A stretch of DNA of 9,924 bases from an uncultured Planctomycetaceae bacterium (GCA_903921945.1 CAIXSC010001075.1:1-9924); one strand, 5' to 3'. Shown: positions 1 through 7,513, counted from the stretch's first letter. Notes: generated by a model from the letters alone, not told the origin. A program made the numbers and translations.

Positions 1-1767
1 ACCCAGCCGGCTGGCGTCGAACCGTGCCGTCAGACGCCCTTGCCCTACGGAGAGTCGCTCCAACACGATTTCCCGCGATCCAGGGTCTCCCGGAATGAGC
101 AACGCGCCGCTGAGCGTCTCCGCGATCGGTGTCTCCGACTCGTGGCTGGACACGGGCGAGTTGGCGGATGCGGGCGAGTCCCGTCCGATCCGCATCCGTA
201 GCTCGGAACGCTCGCCAAGGGCCCGCTCGAGCTCCAATCGCCAGTGGCCAGCCAGCCGGAGCGGGAGGTCGTCGACAACTTCCCAACGCTGCCCCGTAAT
301 CCAAGTTTCCAGCACTCGCCCTTGACCTGTGAACAAATCGCCGTCAGCGACAACAAAACTCGCCAATTTGCCCGGTTCCAAGGTCCCCAAATCCCCCGCG
401 ACGCCGAACAGTTCCGCGGGCGTCGTGGTGAGGGCGCGGAGCGCCGCATCCGCCGGCCACCCACGATGGACCGCTTTCCGCACCGCAGGCAGGAACTCGT
501 CGGGCGATTTCAATCCATGGGTCGTCAACGCGATCCGACTGCCGGCCCGCTCCATCCTCGCCGGGTTTTCCGGGGCGAACCACCAATGCAACAGGTCGTC
601 CAGTTCCGCGTTCACTTCCGCTTCCGGCGTGTCGACTCGCGGTGGCGCCGGATAGGCCAGCGGCAGAATCAAGGGCCGTGCGGTCGCCGCGACCTCCGCC
701 GCTCGCCGATACTCCCGCCCGCCGCCGCGGAACATCGCCCGCAGGCCAAACTCCTTCGCAAAACGCTCGGCGCGCAGCAAGTATTGTTCGGTTTCCGAGT
801 CAAAAACCACCCAGCCTTGATCCACACGGCGGTCAGCTTCTTTCCCAGCCGCAGTGTCTCGGGCCACGCCGGGAACAGCGGGCCGGCGGAGGTAAGGCCC
901 AAGTTTTTCGTGCGTTTCTTGCCAAGCCACCGACATCCACGCCCTGGAGTTCCAGCGGCCGGCTGAAGCGTCCCGCTCGGACCGGCTCCCGTCCACCGCC
1001 TCGCTCGCTTCGGCAATGCGAAGCCAATCGGCGTCATGAAAAGCTTGTCGGGCGAGCGCTACCGCCCCCATCGGCGAATTGGGGTAAGACGTCCGCCGCG
1101 GCGAACGCGGCACATATAGATGCGCATGCATTGCGACACGGGAAGCCAAGACGGTCGGCGCGCGACCGGCGTCATCCGTAGCGATCAAGGCACTGGTGCC
1201 GCGAACGATCCCGGCACCGGGCACCGCAAGTCGAGCGACGAACCCCTGCCGACGCAACAACCCATGACGCTCCGGAACGCTCACCACGCGGCGATGCGCG
1301 TCCACCGCCGTGGAAAGCAACGGGTGGATCGAATCGCGATCGCGATCGCGGTCCGCTGCTCCTTCGCGGCCAGCATCGCCGTTCTTTTCCGGAGGTGTCG
1401 CCAAGGTCGTTTCGGAAGGCTCGCCACTCAGCGAAGTGTAGGCGTCGATGAATCCCGGGTAGATCACTCGCCCCTTCAAGTCGCGCACCGTAGCTTCCGG
1501 CGGCAACGCGATCCCCACGCCGACAGCGGCGACGCGACCAGCCCGAATGATCAACGTCGCGTCTTCCAACACCGTGCCCGGCGCCACCAGAATCTTCGCA
1601 CCCGTCAACGCGATCACGGGACGGTCAAACGCATCGGTCTTGAGCAGGTCCTCGAGCGGGTCCTCAAGCGCGGGCACAGGCGGTTCCGCCGCCTCCACCG
1701 TCACGTCGCCACGCAACAAGATCAGGCCCGCGAGGCAGAACCAAAATAGAGTCCTGGGAAAACGCAT
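1..1767 (-). CDS. Exported amidohydrolase-fold protein, metal-ligand motifs degenerate (partial, 3' end outside window)
   Basis: An open frame of 589 codons runs without a stop from ATG at 1767 to the window edge, so the C-terminus is missing. Residues 1-27 look like a Sec signal peptide (MRFPRTLFWFCLAGLILL, likely cut near VEA-AEP). Residues 50-110 match the amidohydrolase N-terminal beta-sandwich (ALTGAKILVAPGTVLEDATL, then VIYPGFIDAY). Residues 434-490 match the end of the barrel (AALRALTTTPAELFGV, GTLEPGKLASFVVADGDLF). The usual GFIDAHxH metal motif reads GFIDAYTS (106-112), and the usual late TDG reads TTHG (415-418), so this half is probably not a working metallohydrolase. After residue 500 a linker begins (LAGHWRLELERAL), as expected if a second amidohydrolase copy follows. 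Residues 138-146 hold a DR-rich insert. The gene lies 56 bases after the RidA gene on the same strand. No clear Shine-Dalgarno precedes the ATG; the start rests on the signal peptide. Family and export are well supported; inactivity and tandem layout are inferred. Confidence 0.85.
   Translation of the reverse strand, partial: MRFPRTLFWFCLAGLILLRGDVTVEAAEPPVPALEDPLEDLLKTDAFDRPVIALTGAKILVAPGTVLEDATLIIRAGRVAAVGVGIALPPEATVRDLKGRVIYPGFIDAYTSLSGEPSETTLATPPEKNGDAGREGAADRDRDRDSIHPLLSTAVDAHRRVVSVPERHGLLRRQGFVARLAVPGAGIVRGTSALIATDDAGRAPTVLASRVAMHAHLYVPRSPRRTSYPNSPMGAVALARQAFHDADWLRIAEASEAVDGSRSERDASAGRWNSRAWMSVAWQETHEKLGPYLRRPAVPGVARDTAAGKEADRRVDQGWVVFDSETEQYLLRAERFAKEFGLRAMFRGGGREYRRAAEVAATARPLILPLAYPAPPRVDTPEAEVNAELDDLLHWWFAPENPARMERAGSRIALTTHGLKSPDEFLPAVRKAVHRGWPADAALRALTTTPAELFGVAGDLGTLEPGKLASFVVADGDLFTGQGRVLETWITGQRWEVVDDLPLRLAGHWRLELERALGERSELRMRIGRDSPASANSPVSSHESETPIAETLSGALLIPGDPGSREIVLERLSVGQGRLTARFDASRLG
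1334..1350. repeat. Short GATCGC iteration, self-complementary
   Basis: The stretch TCGCGATCGCGATCGCG contains two overlapping GCGATCGC octamers (1336-1343 and 1342-1349). It lies inside the amidohydrolase gene and, on the minus strand, encodes the Asp-Arg alternation at residues 139-145. It falls in a low-complexity insert between recognisable parts of the fold. Local slippage is the simplest origin. Confidence 0.6.
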
Positions 1768-1823
1768 AAAGAGAAATCTTGGTAGACACGACCCAACGCT
1801 GCGGCGGAAGCACTGATCGGAGT

Positions 1824-2195
1824 TTAATTCAGGTCCATCCCCGCTGTCGTCGAAACGGCCGCCGTGATGACCATTTCCACACGATAGCCTGGGCTTAGCC
1901 CAGCCTGCACACACGCCCGCACGGGCGGCGCGCCGGGAGCCACCCATAGGTCCCACTGCCGGTTCAGCGCCGCGGCGTCTGAAAGATCGGACAGGTAAAT
2001 CAGCACTTGTAGCAGGTCGCTGCGACTCGCCCCTAGTCGCAACAGAGTCGCATCGATCTGCTCCAAAACTTGAGCGATCTGCCCCGCTGAATCCCGCGTC
2101 GGATCGTCCGCCACTTCCACCCAGTAGGCCGTGCCGCGATGCACAACCATATCCGACCATCGCGCCGAGTCACCAAATCGCTTGATTTCCGCCAT
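1824..2195 (-). CDS. RidA family protein (YjgF/YER057c/UK114), probable imine/enamine deaminase
   Basis: This small cytoplasmic protein has 123 residues from the chosen ATG at 2195. RidA proteins are trimers that hydrolyse reactive imine or enamine intermediates from PLP enzymes. Matching features are IKRFGDSARWSDMVVHRGTA at the N-terminus, the helix QIAQVLEQIDATLLRLGAS (39-57), DLLQVLIYLSDLSD (60-73) and PPVRACVQAGL (90-100). R93 corresponds to the substrate-carboxylate Arg of RidA, and E107 (RVEMVI) to the conserved late Glu. The frame stays open upstream to a GTG at 2276, which would add 27 residues (VAGE before MAEI); that extension resembles neither the family nor a signal peptide. GGGAG lies 11 bases before the ATG. 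The gene is followed after 56 bases by the amidohydrolase gene, suggesting co-transcription. The spacer upstream (2196-2447) holds short repeats but no visible gene. Family assignment is secure; subgroup and substrate are unknown. Confidence 0.9.
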   Translation of the reverse strand: MAEIKRFGDSARWSDMVVHRGTAYWVEVADDPTRDSAGQIAQVLEQIDATLLRLGASRSDLLQVLIYLSDLSDAAALNRQWDLWVAPGAPPVRACVQAGLSPGYRVEMVITAAVSTTAGMDLN

Positions 2196-2406
2196 TTCCC
2201 CTGCCACTCCCGTTCCTTTCAAGGACTGGATGCGCGTCACCCAGCCACCGGCATCTACGCTCCGAGCGATCCGCACGGCCGGTGCGCTGCGTGCTTTCCG
2301 AACGATGGGAAAGATCCGAACGCTGCGTGTGCTTCGAACGCGACGACCATGCGTCAGGTTGGTTTATGGCCAGCGTTTAGAGCAGCCGCATGACGCGTTG
2401 GCCACC

Positions 2407-2455
2407 AGTGTCCGTCTCGTGTCCGTCGCTCGTGTCCGTCGCTCATGTCAGTGCT
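2407..2455. repeat. 13-bp tandem repeat at the end of the LRR gene
   Basis: Two exact copies of CGTGTCCGTCGCT lie at 2418-2430 and 2431-2443. A shortened copy precedes them (2407-2417) and a degenerate 12-base copy follows (2444-2455). The degenerate copy overlaps the stop codon of the leucine-rich-repeat gene at 2448-2450, so the array straddles the gene end and extends into the spacer before the RidA gene. It could be a slippage product or part of an RNA structure; no dyad typical of a terminator is evident. Confidence 0.75.
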
Positions 2456-3152
2456 CATGGCGGTTCGGATCCCGGTCCGAATGCCGTTGATCGATATGCA
2501 CGTGCAGTTGTGGCCGCTTGGCCAAAAGTTGTTCCAGGCCCTCGTCGGTCACGCGAGCGCCGTCGATGTAAAACGACGTCAGTTTCGCGGCCGCCTCCAC
2601 ATGCACCAGCCCCGCATCGGTGATCGGGATTTCAATCAGGTGCAGGAATTTCAAGGACGACATCCGCGCGACCGCTACCAGACCCGCATCGGTGATCCGC
2701 GGACTCCCCAAACGCAACAGCTCCAGGTCAGGCAACCGAGCTAGCTGCTCGAGGCCCGCGTCGGTCAGGTCTGCATCTGGCAGATTCAAGAACCGCAAGC
2801 CGCGAAGTTCGGCGATTTTGGCCGCACCTTCGTCGGTGATACGGGCCCCTCGGAGTCGCAAGTGCCGCAAACGGGACATGCCCGCCAGCGCGTCCAGCCC
2901 AGCATCCGTCACACGGCTCCGCTCCACGAGCAGTTCGGCCAGTCCGTCCAAACCTCGGAGCGAACCTAGCTCTTCGTCGGTGCATTCCCGATCCTCGACG
3001 ATGAACTGCTCCGAGCGTCCGAGACGTATCTCGTCTATTTGCCGAACCAGAGGATCCGCGCAACCGGTTGACACCACCGCTGCCACCAGCAGCATTCGAG
3101 ACCAGCGGACACAGCGATTGGCCAGGGCGACGCACGGTAGGCAGCCAGACAT
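2448..3152 (-). CDS. Leucine-rich-repeat lipoprotein, seven 24-residue repeats
   Basis: This 234-residue protein is probably exported and lipid-anchored. Residues 1-31 form a leader with Arg at 13, 16 and 19, a core MLLVAAVVS, and Cys31 in STGC, which resembles a lipobox although Ser at -3 is not the classical residue. From Cys57 to the C-terminus the protein is built of 24-residue leucine-rich repeats, each starting with a (C/V/I/L)TD(A/E)GL-type motif. Seven can be counted, beginning at CTDEELG, VTDAGLD, ITDEGAA, LTDAGLE, ITDAGLV, ITDAGLV and VTDEGLE; the last is incomplete. The tail (DQRHSDRDPNRHEH) is polar and His-rich. Such repeats are abundant in planctomycetes and form a curved binding surface, but no partner can be named. 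The gene starts 37 bases after the stop of the SirB1-like gene. No good Shine-Dalgarno is visible; ATG at 3152 is chosen because the inner Met20 would leave too short a leader. Confidence 0.85.
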   Translation of the reverse strand: MSGCLPCVALANRCVRWSRMLLVAAVVSTGCADPLVRQIDEIRLGRSEQFIVEDRECTDEELGSLRGLDGLAELLVERSRVTDAGLDALAGMSRLRHLRLRGARITDEGAAKIAELRGLRFLNLPDADLTDAGLEQLARLPDLELLRLGSPRITDAGLVAVARMSSLKFLHLIEIPITDAGLVHVEAAAKLTSFYIDGARVTDEGLEQLLAKRPQLHVHIDQRHSDRDPNRHEH

Positions 3153-3189
3153 CTGCGAGTAACCACCGAAGGAACTTGAGGGGCGCCGA

Positions 3190-3882
3190 TCACCACGAAT
3201 GGGAATCGGTCAAGAGCTGTTGAAACTCGTTCATCGCATGGTAATCGTTGCTGCGGTTCTCGTCTTGGAAGAGTCGCTGGAGGTTCCTCAAAATCCGCGC
3301 GAGCCACTGACGGTGCGAGGCGGTCGGAAAAAACTCGTGATCAGGCTTCGACGTTTCCCCCACAATGGCTGATAGTCGCCTCCGAGCTTCATCGGTCGTC
3401 AACAATTCGCCGCCAAAGAACGGGTCGATGAGCATCGACTGGCCGTCGACGTAACCGCGGCAGAGAAAATGTCCGGGAGAATTCACGCCTTCCACGCGTA
3501 GCGACGCCTTTTCCGCCACGACCTTGTAGACCAGCGACAACAAGATTGGCAACCCCTGCCGCGTTTCCAGAACAACCGGCAGGTAACTGTTCAACGCACT
3601 TCGATACTGCGACAAATTGCCAACAAAACCTTCCTCATCAAAAATCACGCGATGCAAGTGCGCTTGCAACGCCACCTCCCGGCCGCTCTCCGCGCCAAGG
3701 CGAACCCGTTCCGCCAAACCGTTCAGCCGATCTTGGATGTCATCGAGCCGAACATCGTCGAGCGCGTGCATGGCGATCGCCGCAGCCGCCTTCCATAGGT
3801 TTTCGGTGCGATCAATTCCCAATAGTTGCTCGCCGAAGAGCTGATACGCCTCCGGACGGCAATACTTCACCTTTTCACTCAC
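3190..3882 (-). CDS. SirB1 / transglutaminase-like (Transglut_core2) family protein
   Basis: A 230-residue cytoplasmic protein with no signal peptide or membrane segment. The N-terminal helical part (about 1-90) leads into the family core: NSYLPVVLETRQGLPILLSL (98-117), VEGVNSPGHFLCR (130-142, His138) and LIDPFFGGELLTTDEARRRL (151-170, Asp153). The C-terminal part (WLARILRNLQRLF, then SNDYHAMNEFQQLL) resembles the start of the TPR-like tail of longer SirB1 proteins, here cut short. His and Asp of a transglutaminase-like pair are present, but no Cys lies at the expected position before them; the only Cys residues are C8 and C141. The protein may therefore be a binding scaffold rather than an enzyme. 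The start is GTG at 3882, chosen because GGGGAG lies 7 bases upstream. It is the first gene of the leftward group and is followed closely by the LRR lipoprotein. The true function of the family is unclear. Confidence 0.87.
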   Translation of the reverse strand: MSEKVKYCRPEAYQLFGEQLLGIDRTENLWKAAAAIAMHALDDVRLDDIQDRLNGLAERVRLGAESGREVALQAHLHRVIFDEEGFVGNLSQYRSALNSYLPVVLETRQGLPILLSLVYKVVAEKASLRVEGVNSPGHFLCRGYVDGQSMLIDPFFGGELLTTDEARRRLSAIVGETSKPDHEFFPTASHRQWLARILRNLQRLFQDENRSNDYHAMNEFQQLLTDSHSW

Positions 3883-3889
3883 ACCAACA

Positions 3890-3895
3890 CTCCCC
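3890..3895 (-). promoter_or_regulatory. Ribosome binding site for the SirB1-like gene
   Basis: Read on the minus strand, GGGGAG stands 7 bases before the GTG at 3882. It supports the GTG as the true start. Confidence 0.6.
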
Positions 3896-3990
3896 TACTC
3901 CCGGTTGACATCCAGCCACGGATTCTCCGTGGTACCGCCGGTTCGCGCAAGTTTCGCGGCACCCGCCACTCCGCTAAATTACGTGCTTCG

Positions 3991-4018
3991 CAGCCGACAA
4001 CCCACCAGCCGACAACCC
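3991..4018. repeat. 13-bp direct repeat, 15-bp period, in divergent promoter region
   Basis: CAGCCGACAACCC occurs twice exactly, at 3991-4003 and 4006-4018, with two bases between copies. It lies about 110 bases upstream of the leftward gene and 380 bases upstream of the rightward gene. A direct repeat in a divergent region could be a regulator binding site, but nothing in the window identifies a regulator. Confidence 0.5.
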
Positions 4019-4381
4019 GCAGCGACTCGCGAAACGGGAGCGACATGACCACGCGGCCCTCACCCATCCTTCAAGATCGCAGATGCCTCACCCATCGCCA
4101 CCTTTATCGATGTCGTTCGAACTGTCGGAATTACGCCTCCCTTGGGCATCGGGATCGACCCGCGGATTGCAGTCCGCCGTGTTCGCCCACATAGGCTGGC
4201 CACAACCACTCATTACGTATCACCGTCCTCGTACCATTTTTCCCAAACCCGGCGCCCGTTTCCGCACATGCGCGCTACTACGACCGTGCGATCGGAATGG
4301 AAGGCCGCCATGTTGCCGCCATTCCAAGGAAATCAACGGCATGGCTGGCTAGTCACGCTCCTCATCACCCCCGCAGCAGTA

Positions 4382-4386
4382 GAGGA
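4382..4386 (+). promoter_or_regulatory. Ribosome binding site for the cytochrome gene
   Basis: GAGGA ends 7 bases before the GTG at 4394 and 13 bases before the in-frame ATG at 4400. The spacing favours the GTG start and argues against the far-upstream start at 4142. Confidence 0.6.
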
Positions 4387-4393
4387 CTTTTCC

Positions 4394-7300
4394 GTGTCTA
4401 TGAAACAGCGACCATCGATGTACGGTCACTCGGTTCGGTTTCTCGCGATTCCATGGCCCAAAAGTTGGCTCTGCCTGGCGTTGATCGCACTCGTTCTGCA
4501 TAACGCGTTCCCATTCGCGTCGGTGCGGGCTGACGAGCCGATGCCGTTTCCCGAACCGTTCAATACCCAGGACGCCAAGGACCAACCCGTTCCGCCTGCG
4601 GAACTGGTCGCGAAAATGCAGGTCCCGCCCGGCTTCCAAGTCACTCTGTTCGCCGCCGAGCCCCAAGTGCAGCAACCTGTGGCGATCACAACCGACGGCC
4701 GTGGCCGCTTGTGGGTCTGCGAAATGTACACCTATGCGGAAAGCAAGGTGAATTTCGCTACGCAACTTCGCGACCGCATCGTGATCCTCGAGGACGGCGA
4801 CGGCGACGGGAAAAGCGACAAACGGACTGTGTTCTGGGATGGCGGTGTGCGGTTGACCGCGGCCGCTGTCGGGAATGGCGGTGTGTGGGCGCTGTGCGCT
4901 CCCTACCTGTACTTCATCCCCGACGCCAATGGCGATGACGTGCCGGACGGCCCCCCCATCGTCAAGCTCGATGGCTGGAATGACAGCGCCGTGCGACACA
5001 ACATCGTCAACGGTTTAACGCTCGGTCCAGACGGGTGGCTTTACGGCCGCCACGGCATTCTCGCCACGTCGAGCGTGGGTCCACCGGGCACGCCGGCGAG
5101 CCGCCGCGCGCGGATCAATTGCGGCATTTGGCGATACCATCCCGTGCAAGAATCGTTCGAAGTGGTCTGCCATGGAACCACTAACCCCTGGGGCTTTGAC
5201 TTCGACCAACACGGCGAGATGTTTTTCATCAACACCGTGATCGGCCATTTCTGGCACGTCATTCCGGGAGCCCATTACCGCCGCATGTACGGAGAGCATT
5301 TCAATCCCCGGGTCTACTCGGTCATCGAACAACATGCCGACCACTTCCACTGGGACACCACCGAAGCGTGGTCCGATATCCGCAAAGGCGTCACGGAGTC
5401 GACCAAGAAAGCGGGCGGCGGCCACGCCCACTCCGGCCTGATGATTTACCAGGGCGACAACTGGCCGGCGGAATACCGTGGCGATGTGTTCGCCATCAAC
5501 CTGCATGGCCTGCGCATCAATCGCGATCGTCTGGAACGTGACGGCTCCGGTTACGTTGCCAAACATGCCGAAGACTTTCTCTTCGCCAACAATCCTTGGT
5601 TTCGCGGCATCGACTTGCTGACCGGCAACGACGGAGCCGTCTACGTCGCCGATTGGGCCGATGTCGGCGAATGCCACGAAAACGATGGCGTCCACCGCTC
5701 CTCCGGCCGGATCTATAAAGTCGCCTACGGCAAGCCGGCGAGACCCGCGATCGCCAATGTCGATCGCGCGTCGTCCGAGCAACTCGCCGGCTTGATGTCG
5801 CACGCCAACGATTGGTATCCACGACAAGCGCGGCGCGTCCTGCAAGAACGGGCGGCCGCGAAACACGATCTGACGACCGCCCACGCCCTGCTCAATCAGC
5901 AATTGGCAACCGCGACCTCGATCGAGCACCAACTGCGAGCGCTGTGGGCGCTGCACGTCAGCGGCGGACTTAGCGACGATCGTCTCCATGCGCTGTCGAC
6001 GCACACATCGGAATCGGTTCGCTCGTGGGTCGTGCGATTGCTCGGCGACGACGGCCGATTCGAACCGCGGGACATCGTCCTCTTGGAACGCTTGGCGGCC
6101 GCCGATCCGTCGCCGCGCGTGCGGTTGCACATCGCCTCGGCGCTCTCGCGGTTGCCGCTCGAACGGCGATTGGGGGTCGCGACAGCGCTGGCCGGACATT
6201 CCGCCGACGCGTCCGACCATAACCTGCCGCTCATGATTTGGTACGGCATCGAAGCGGCGGTGCCTGAGTTTCCGGCATCCAGTGTCGCGTTGGCGCGTTC
6301 GTCCCGTATTCCGCTCCTGCGGCAGTACGTAGTTCGCCTGCTCAGCGAACGCCTCGACACCCATCCGGCTCCGATCGAATCGCTACTATCGGCCGCCACG
6401 GAGGCGCCAGACGCGTCTTTGGCGAACGACGTGCTTGTAGGTTTGTCCGAGGGGCTGCGCGGCTGGCGCCGAGCCCCGCAACCGCGTGCTTGGCCGGCTT
6501 TCGCCGCGCGAGCCGCCCGCACGGAAGAGGCCGCGATACGGGATCGGCTCCGCGAACTGGGAGCCCTCTTCGGCGATGGCCTCGCCCTGGACCAACTCCG
6601 CCAGATCGCGCTTGATCCCAATGCCGGCGGCGAGTCCCGGCGAGCCGCGATGCGGGCAATCATCGAAGGCCGTCCGGATGATCTCGCCGCTTTCCTCAAA
6701 CGACTAGCTGGCGATCGCAATATGCTTGGAGCGGCCGCTCGCGGCCTCGGTGTTCTTGGCGACCCCGAGACACCGAAGATGCTGCTCGACCGCTGGTCGC
6801 AACTGTCAGCGGAAGACCAGCGCGCCGCCGTGGAGACGCTCGTCGCGCGGCCTGCCTACGCAGCCGCGTTGCTCGATGCCGTGGCGAATAAACGCCTGCC
6901 GCCCAGCGAAATCTCCGCATGGCACGCCCGCCAGATTCGTGGCTTGAACGACCCTCGGTTGAATGAACGGCTGCGCGAATTGTGGGGCGAAGTCCGCGAG
7001 ACCAGCGAGGACCGCGCGAAACAACTCGAGCAACTCCGCAGTCAACTCGCCCCCGAGAGGCTCGCCAAAGCCGATCTCGACCAAGGGCGAGCGGTGTTCG
7101 AAAAAGTTTGCGGCAATTGCCACGCTCTTTTCGGGAAAGGCAACGCGATCGGTCCCGATCTGACCGGCGCTAATCGCGGCAACTTGCAGTACCTGCTGGA
7201 AAACATCGTCGACCCGAGCGCCAGCGTGGCGGCCGACTTCCGCACCTCCACCGTCGTGCTTACCGACGGTCGCGTTGTGACCGGCGTCGTTAGCAACCCG

Positions 7301-7483
7301 ACACCGCGAACCATCGCCGTCCAAACGGCAACGGAAAAGTTGACGCTTCCCGCCGCCGACGTCGAGCAGGTCAAACCCACCAATCAATCGCTCATGCCTG
7401 AGGGATTGTTCAACACGCTTTCCGCCGACCAGGTCCGGGATTTGATCGCCTTTTTGATGCTTCGCGCCCCTGGACAACGATAA
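4394..7483 (+). CDS. Exported beta-propeller / HEAT-repeat / c-type cytochrome protein (PVC-type membrane-bound dehydrogenase)
   Basis: A protein of 1029 residues from GTG 4394; the next Met is residue 3. A leader (WLCLALIALVLHNAFPFASV, cut near VRA-DEP) sends it across the membrane. Residues 75-445 match the planctomycete/verrucomicrobial propeller-like dehydrogenase domain: VPPGFQVTLFAAEP, RHNIVNGLTLGPDGWLYGRH (201-220), GHFWHVIPGAHYRRMYG (284-300), GGGHAHSG (His344, His346) and DWADVGECHE (420-429). DGDGDGKSD (134-142) and a similar PDANGDDVPDG are calcium-loop-like. Residues 455-880 are helical HEAT-like repeats, starting near HANDWYPRQARRVLQERA. The C-terminal 130 residues form a c-type cytochrome: haem site CGNCH (C906, C909, H910), IGPDLTGANRGNLQYLLENI, and Met1001 in SLMPEGL as likely axial ligand. 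It probably oxidises an unknown extracytoplasmic substrate and passes electrons to its own haem. It is followed after 30 bases by the ceramidase-like gene. Domain calls are firm; enzymatic activity is inferred. Confidence 0.93.
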   Translation: MSMKQRPSMYGHSVRFLAIPWPKSWLCLALIALVLHNAFPFASVRADEPMPFPEPFNTQDAKDQPVPPAELVAKMQVPPGFQVTLFAAEPQVQQPVAITTDGRGRLWVCEMYTYAESKVNFATQLRDRIVILEDGDGDGKSDKRTVFWDGGVRLTAAAVGNGGVWALCAPYLYFIPDANGDDVPDGPPIVKLDGWNDSAVRHNIVNGLTLGPDGWLYGRHGILATSSVGPPGTPASRRARINCGIWRYHPVQESFEVVCHGTTNPWGFDFDQHGEMFFINTVIGHFWHVIPGAHYRRMYGEHFNPRVYSVIEQHADHFHWDTTEAWSDIRKGVTESTKKAGGGHAHSGLMIYQGDNWPAEYRGDVFAINLHGLRINRDRLERDGSGYVAKHAEDFLFANNPWFRGIDLLTGNDGAVYVADWADVGECHENDGVHRSSGRIYKVAYGKPARPAIANVDRASSEQLAGLMSHANDWYPRQARRVLQERAAAKHDLTTAHALLNQQLATATSIEHQLRALWALHVSGGLSDDRLHALSTHTSESVRSWVVRLLGDDGRFEPRDIVLLERLAAADPSPRVRLHIASALSRLPLERRLGVATALAGHSADASDHNLPLMIWYGIEAAVPEFPASSVALARSSRIPLLRQYVVRLLSERLDTHPAPIESLLSAATEAPDASLANDVLVGLSEGLRGWRRAPQPRAWPAFAARAARTEEAAIRDRLRELGALFGDGLALDQLRQIALDPNAGGESRRAAMRAIIEGRPDDLAAFLKRLAGDRNMLGAAARGLGVLGDPETPKMLLDRWSQLSAEDQRAAVETLVARPAYAAALLDAVANKRLPPSEISAWHARQIRGLNDPRLNERLRELWGEVRETSEDRAKQLEQLRSQLAPERLAKADLDQGRAVFEKVCGNCHALFGKGNAIGPDLTGANRGNLQYLLENIVDPSASVAADFRTSTVVLTDGRVVTGVVSNPTPRTIAVQTATEKLTLPAADVEQVKPTNQSLMPEGLFNTLSADQVRDLIAFLMLRAPGQR

Positions 7484-7498
7484 CCCGTGTTTCCCGCC

Positions 7499-7504
7499 AA
7501 GGAG
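7499..7504 (+). promoter_or_regulatory. Ribosome binding site for the ceramidase-like gene
   Basis: AAGGAG stands 9 bases before the ATG at 7514. It selects this start over the GTG at 7487 and over the ATG at 7637. Confidence 0.65.
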
Positions 7505-7513
7505 CATGCACCG

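Larger units (their letters stand above)
3883..4393. other. Divergent intergenic region
   Basis: About 510 bases separate the leftward SirB1-like gene from the rightward cytochrome gene, so both promoters should lie here. I see no convincing gene. Open frames in it give proline- and arginine-rich products without family resemblance, and the upstream extension of the cytochrome frame (from 4142) does not look like protein. A perfect TTGACA on the plus strand (3905-3910) has no good -10 element at normal spacing. Two short direct repeats are present: CAGCCGACAACCC at 3991-4003 and 4006-4018, and CCTCACCCATC at 4058-4068 and 4086-4096. No riboswitch or terminator was recognised. Confidence 0.6.

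Noticed and set aside
244..1749. Overlapping plus-strand open frames (244-966, 642-1181, 1120-1749)
   Set aside because: They lie opposite the continuous minus-strand amidohydrolase frame, their products are Arg/Pro-rich with no family resemblance, and high GC makes such shadow frames common.
2196..2276. Longer RidA product starting at GTG 2276
   Set aside because: The 27 added residues match nothing in the family and are not a signal peptide; the family start fits ATG 2195.
3905..3910. TTGACA as a -35 promoter element
   Set aside because: No acceptable -10 hexamer lies 15-19 bases downstream, and it sits about 490 bases from the plus-strand start.
4142..4393. Upstream start at 4142 for the cytochrome gene, adding 84 residues
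   Set aside because: The extra residues look like translated non-coding DNA, a signal peptide follows the later start, and GAGGA is well spaced before GTG 4394.
5015..6364. 449-codon minus-strand frame inside the cytochrome gene
   Set aside because: It is antisense to a gene with clear domain motifs throughout, and its product shows no recognisable family.
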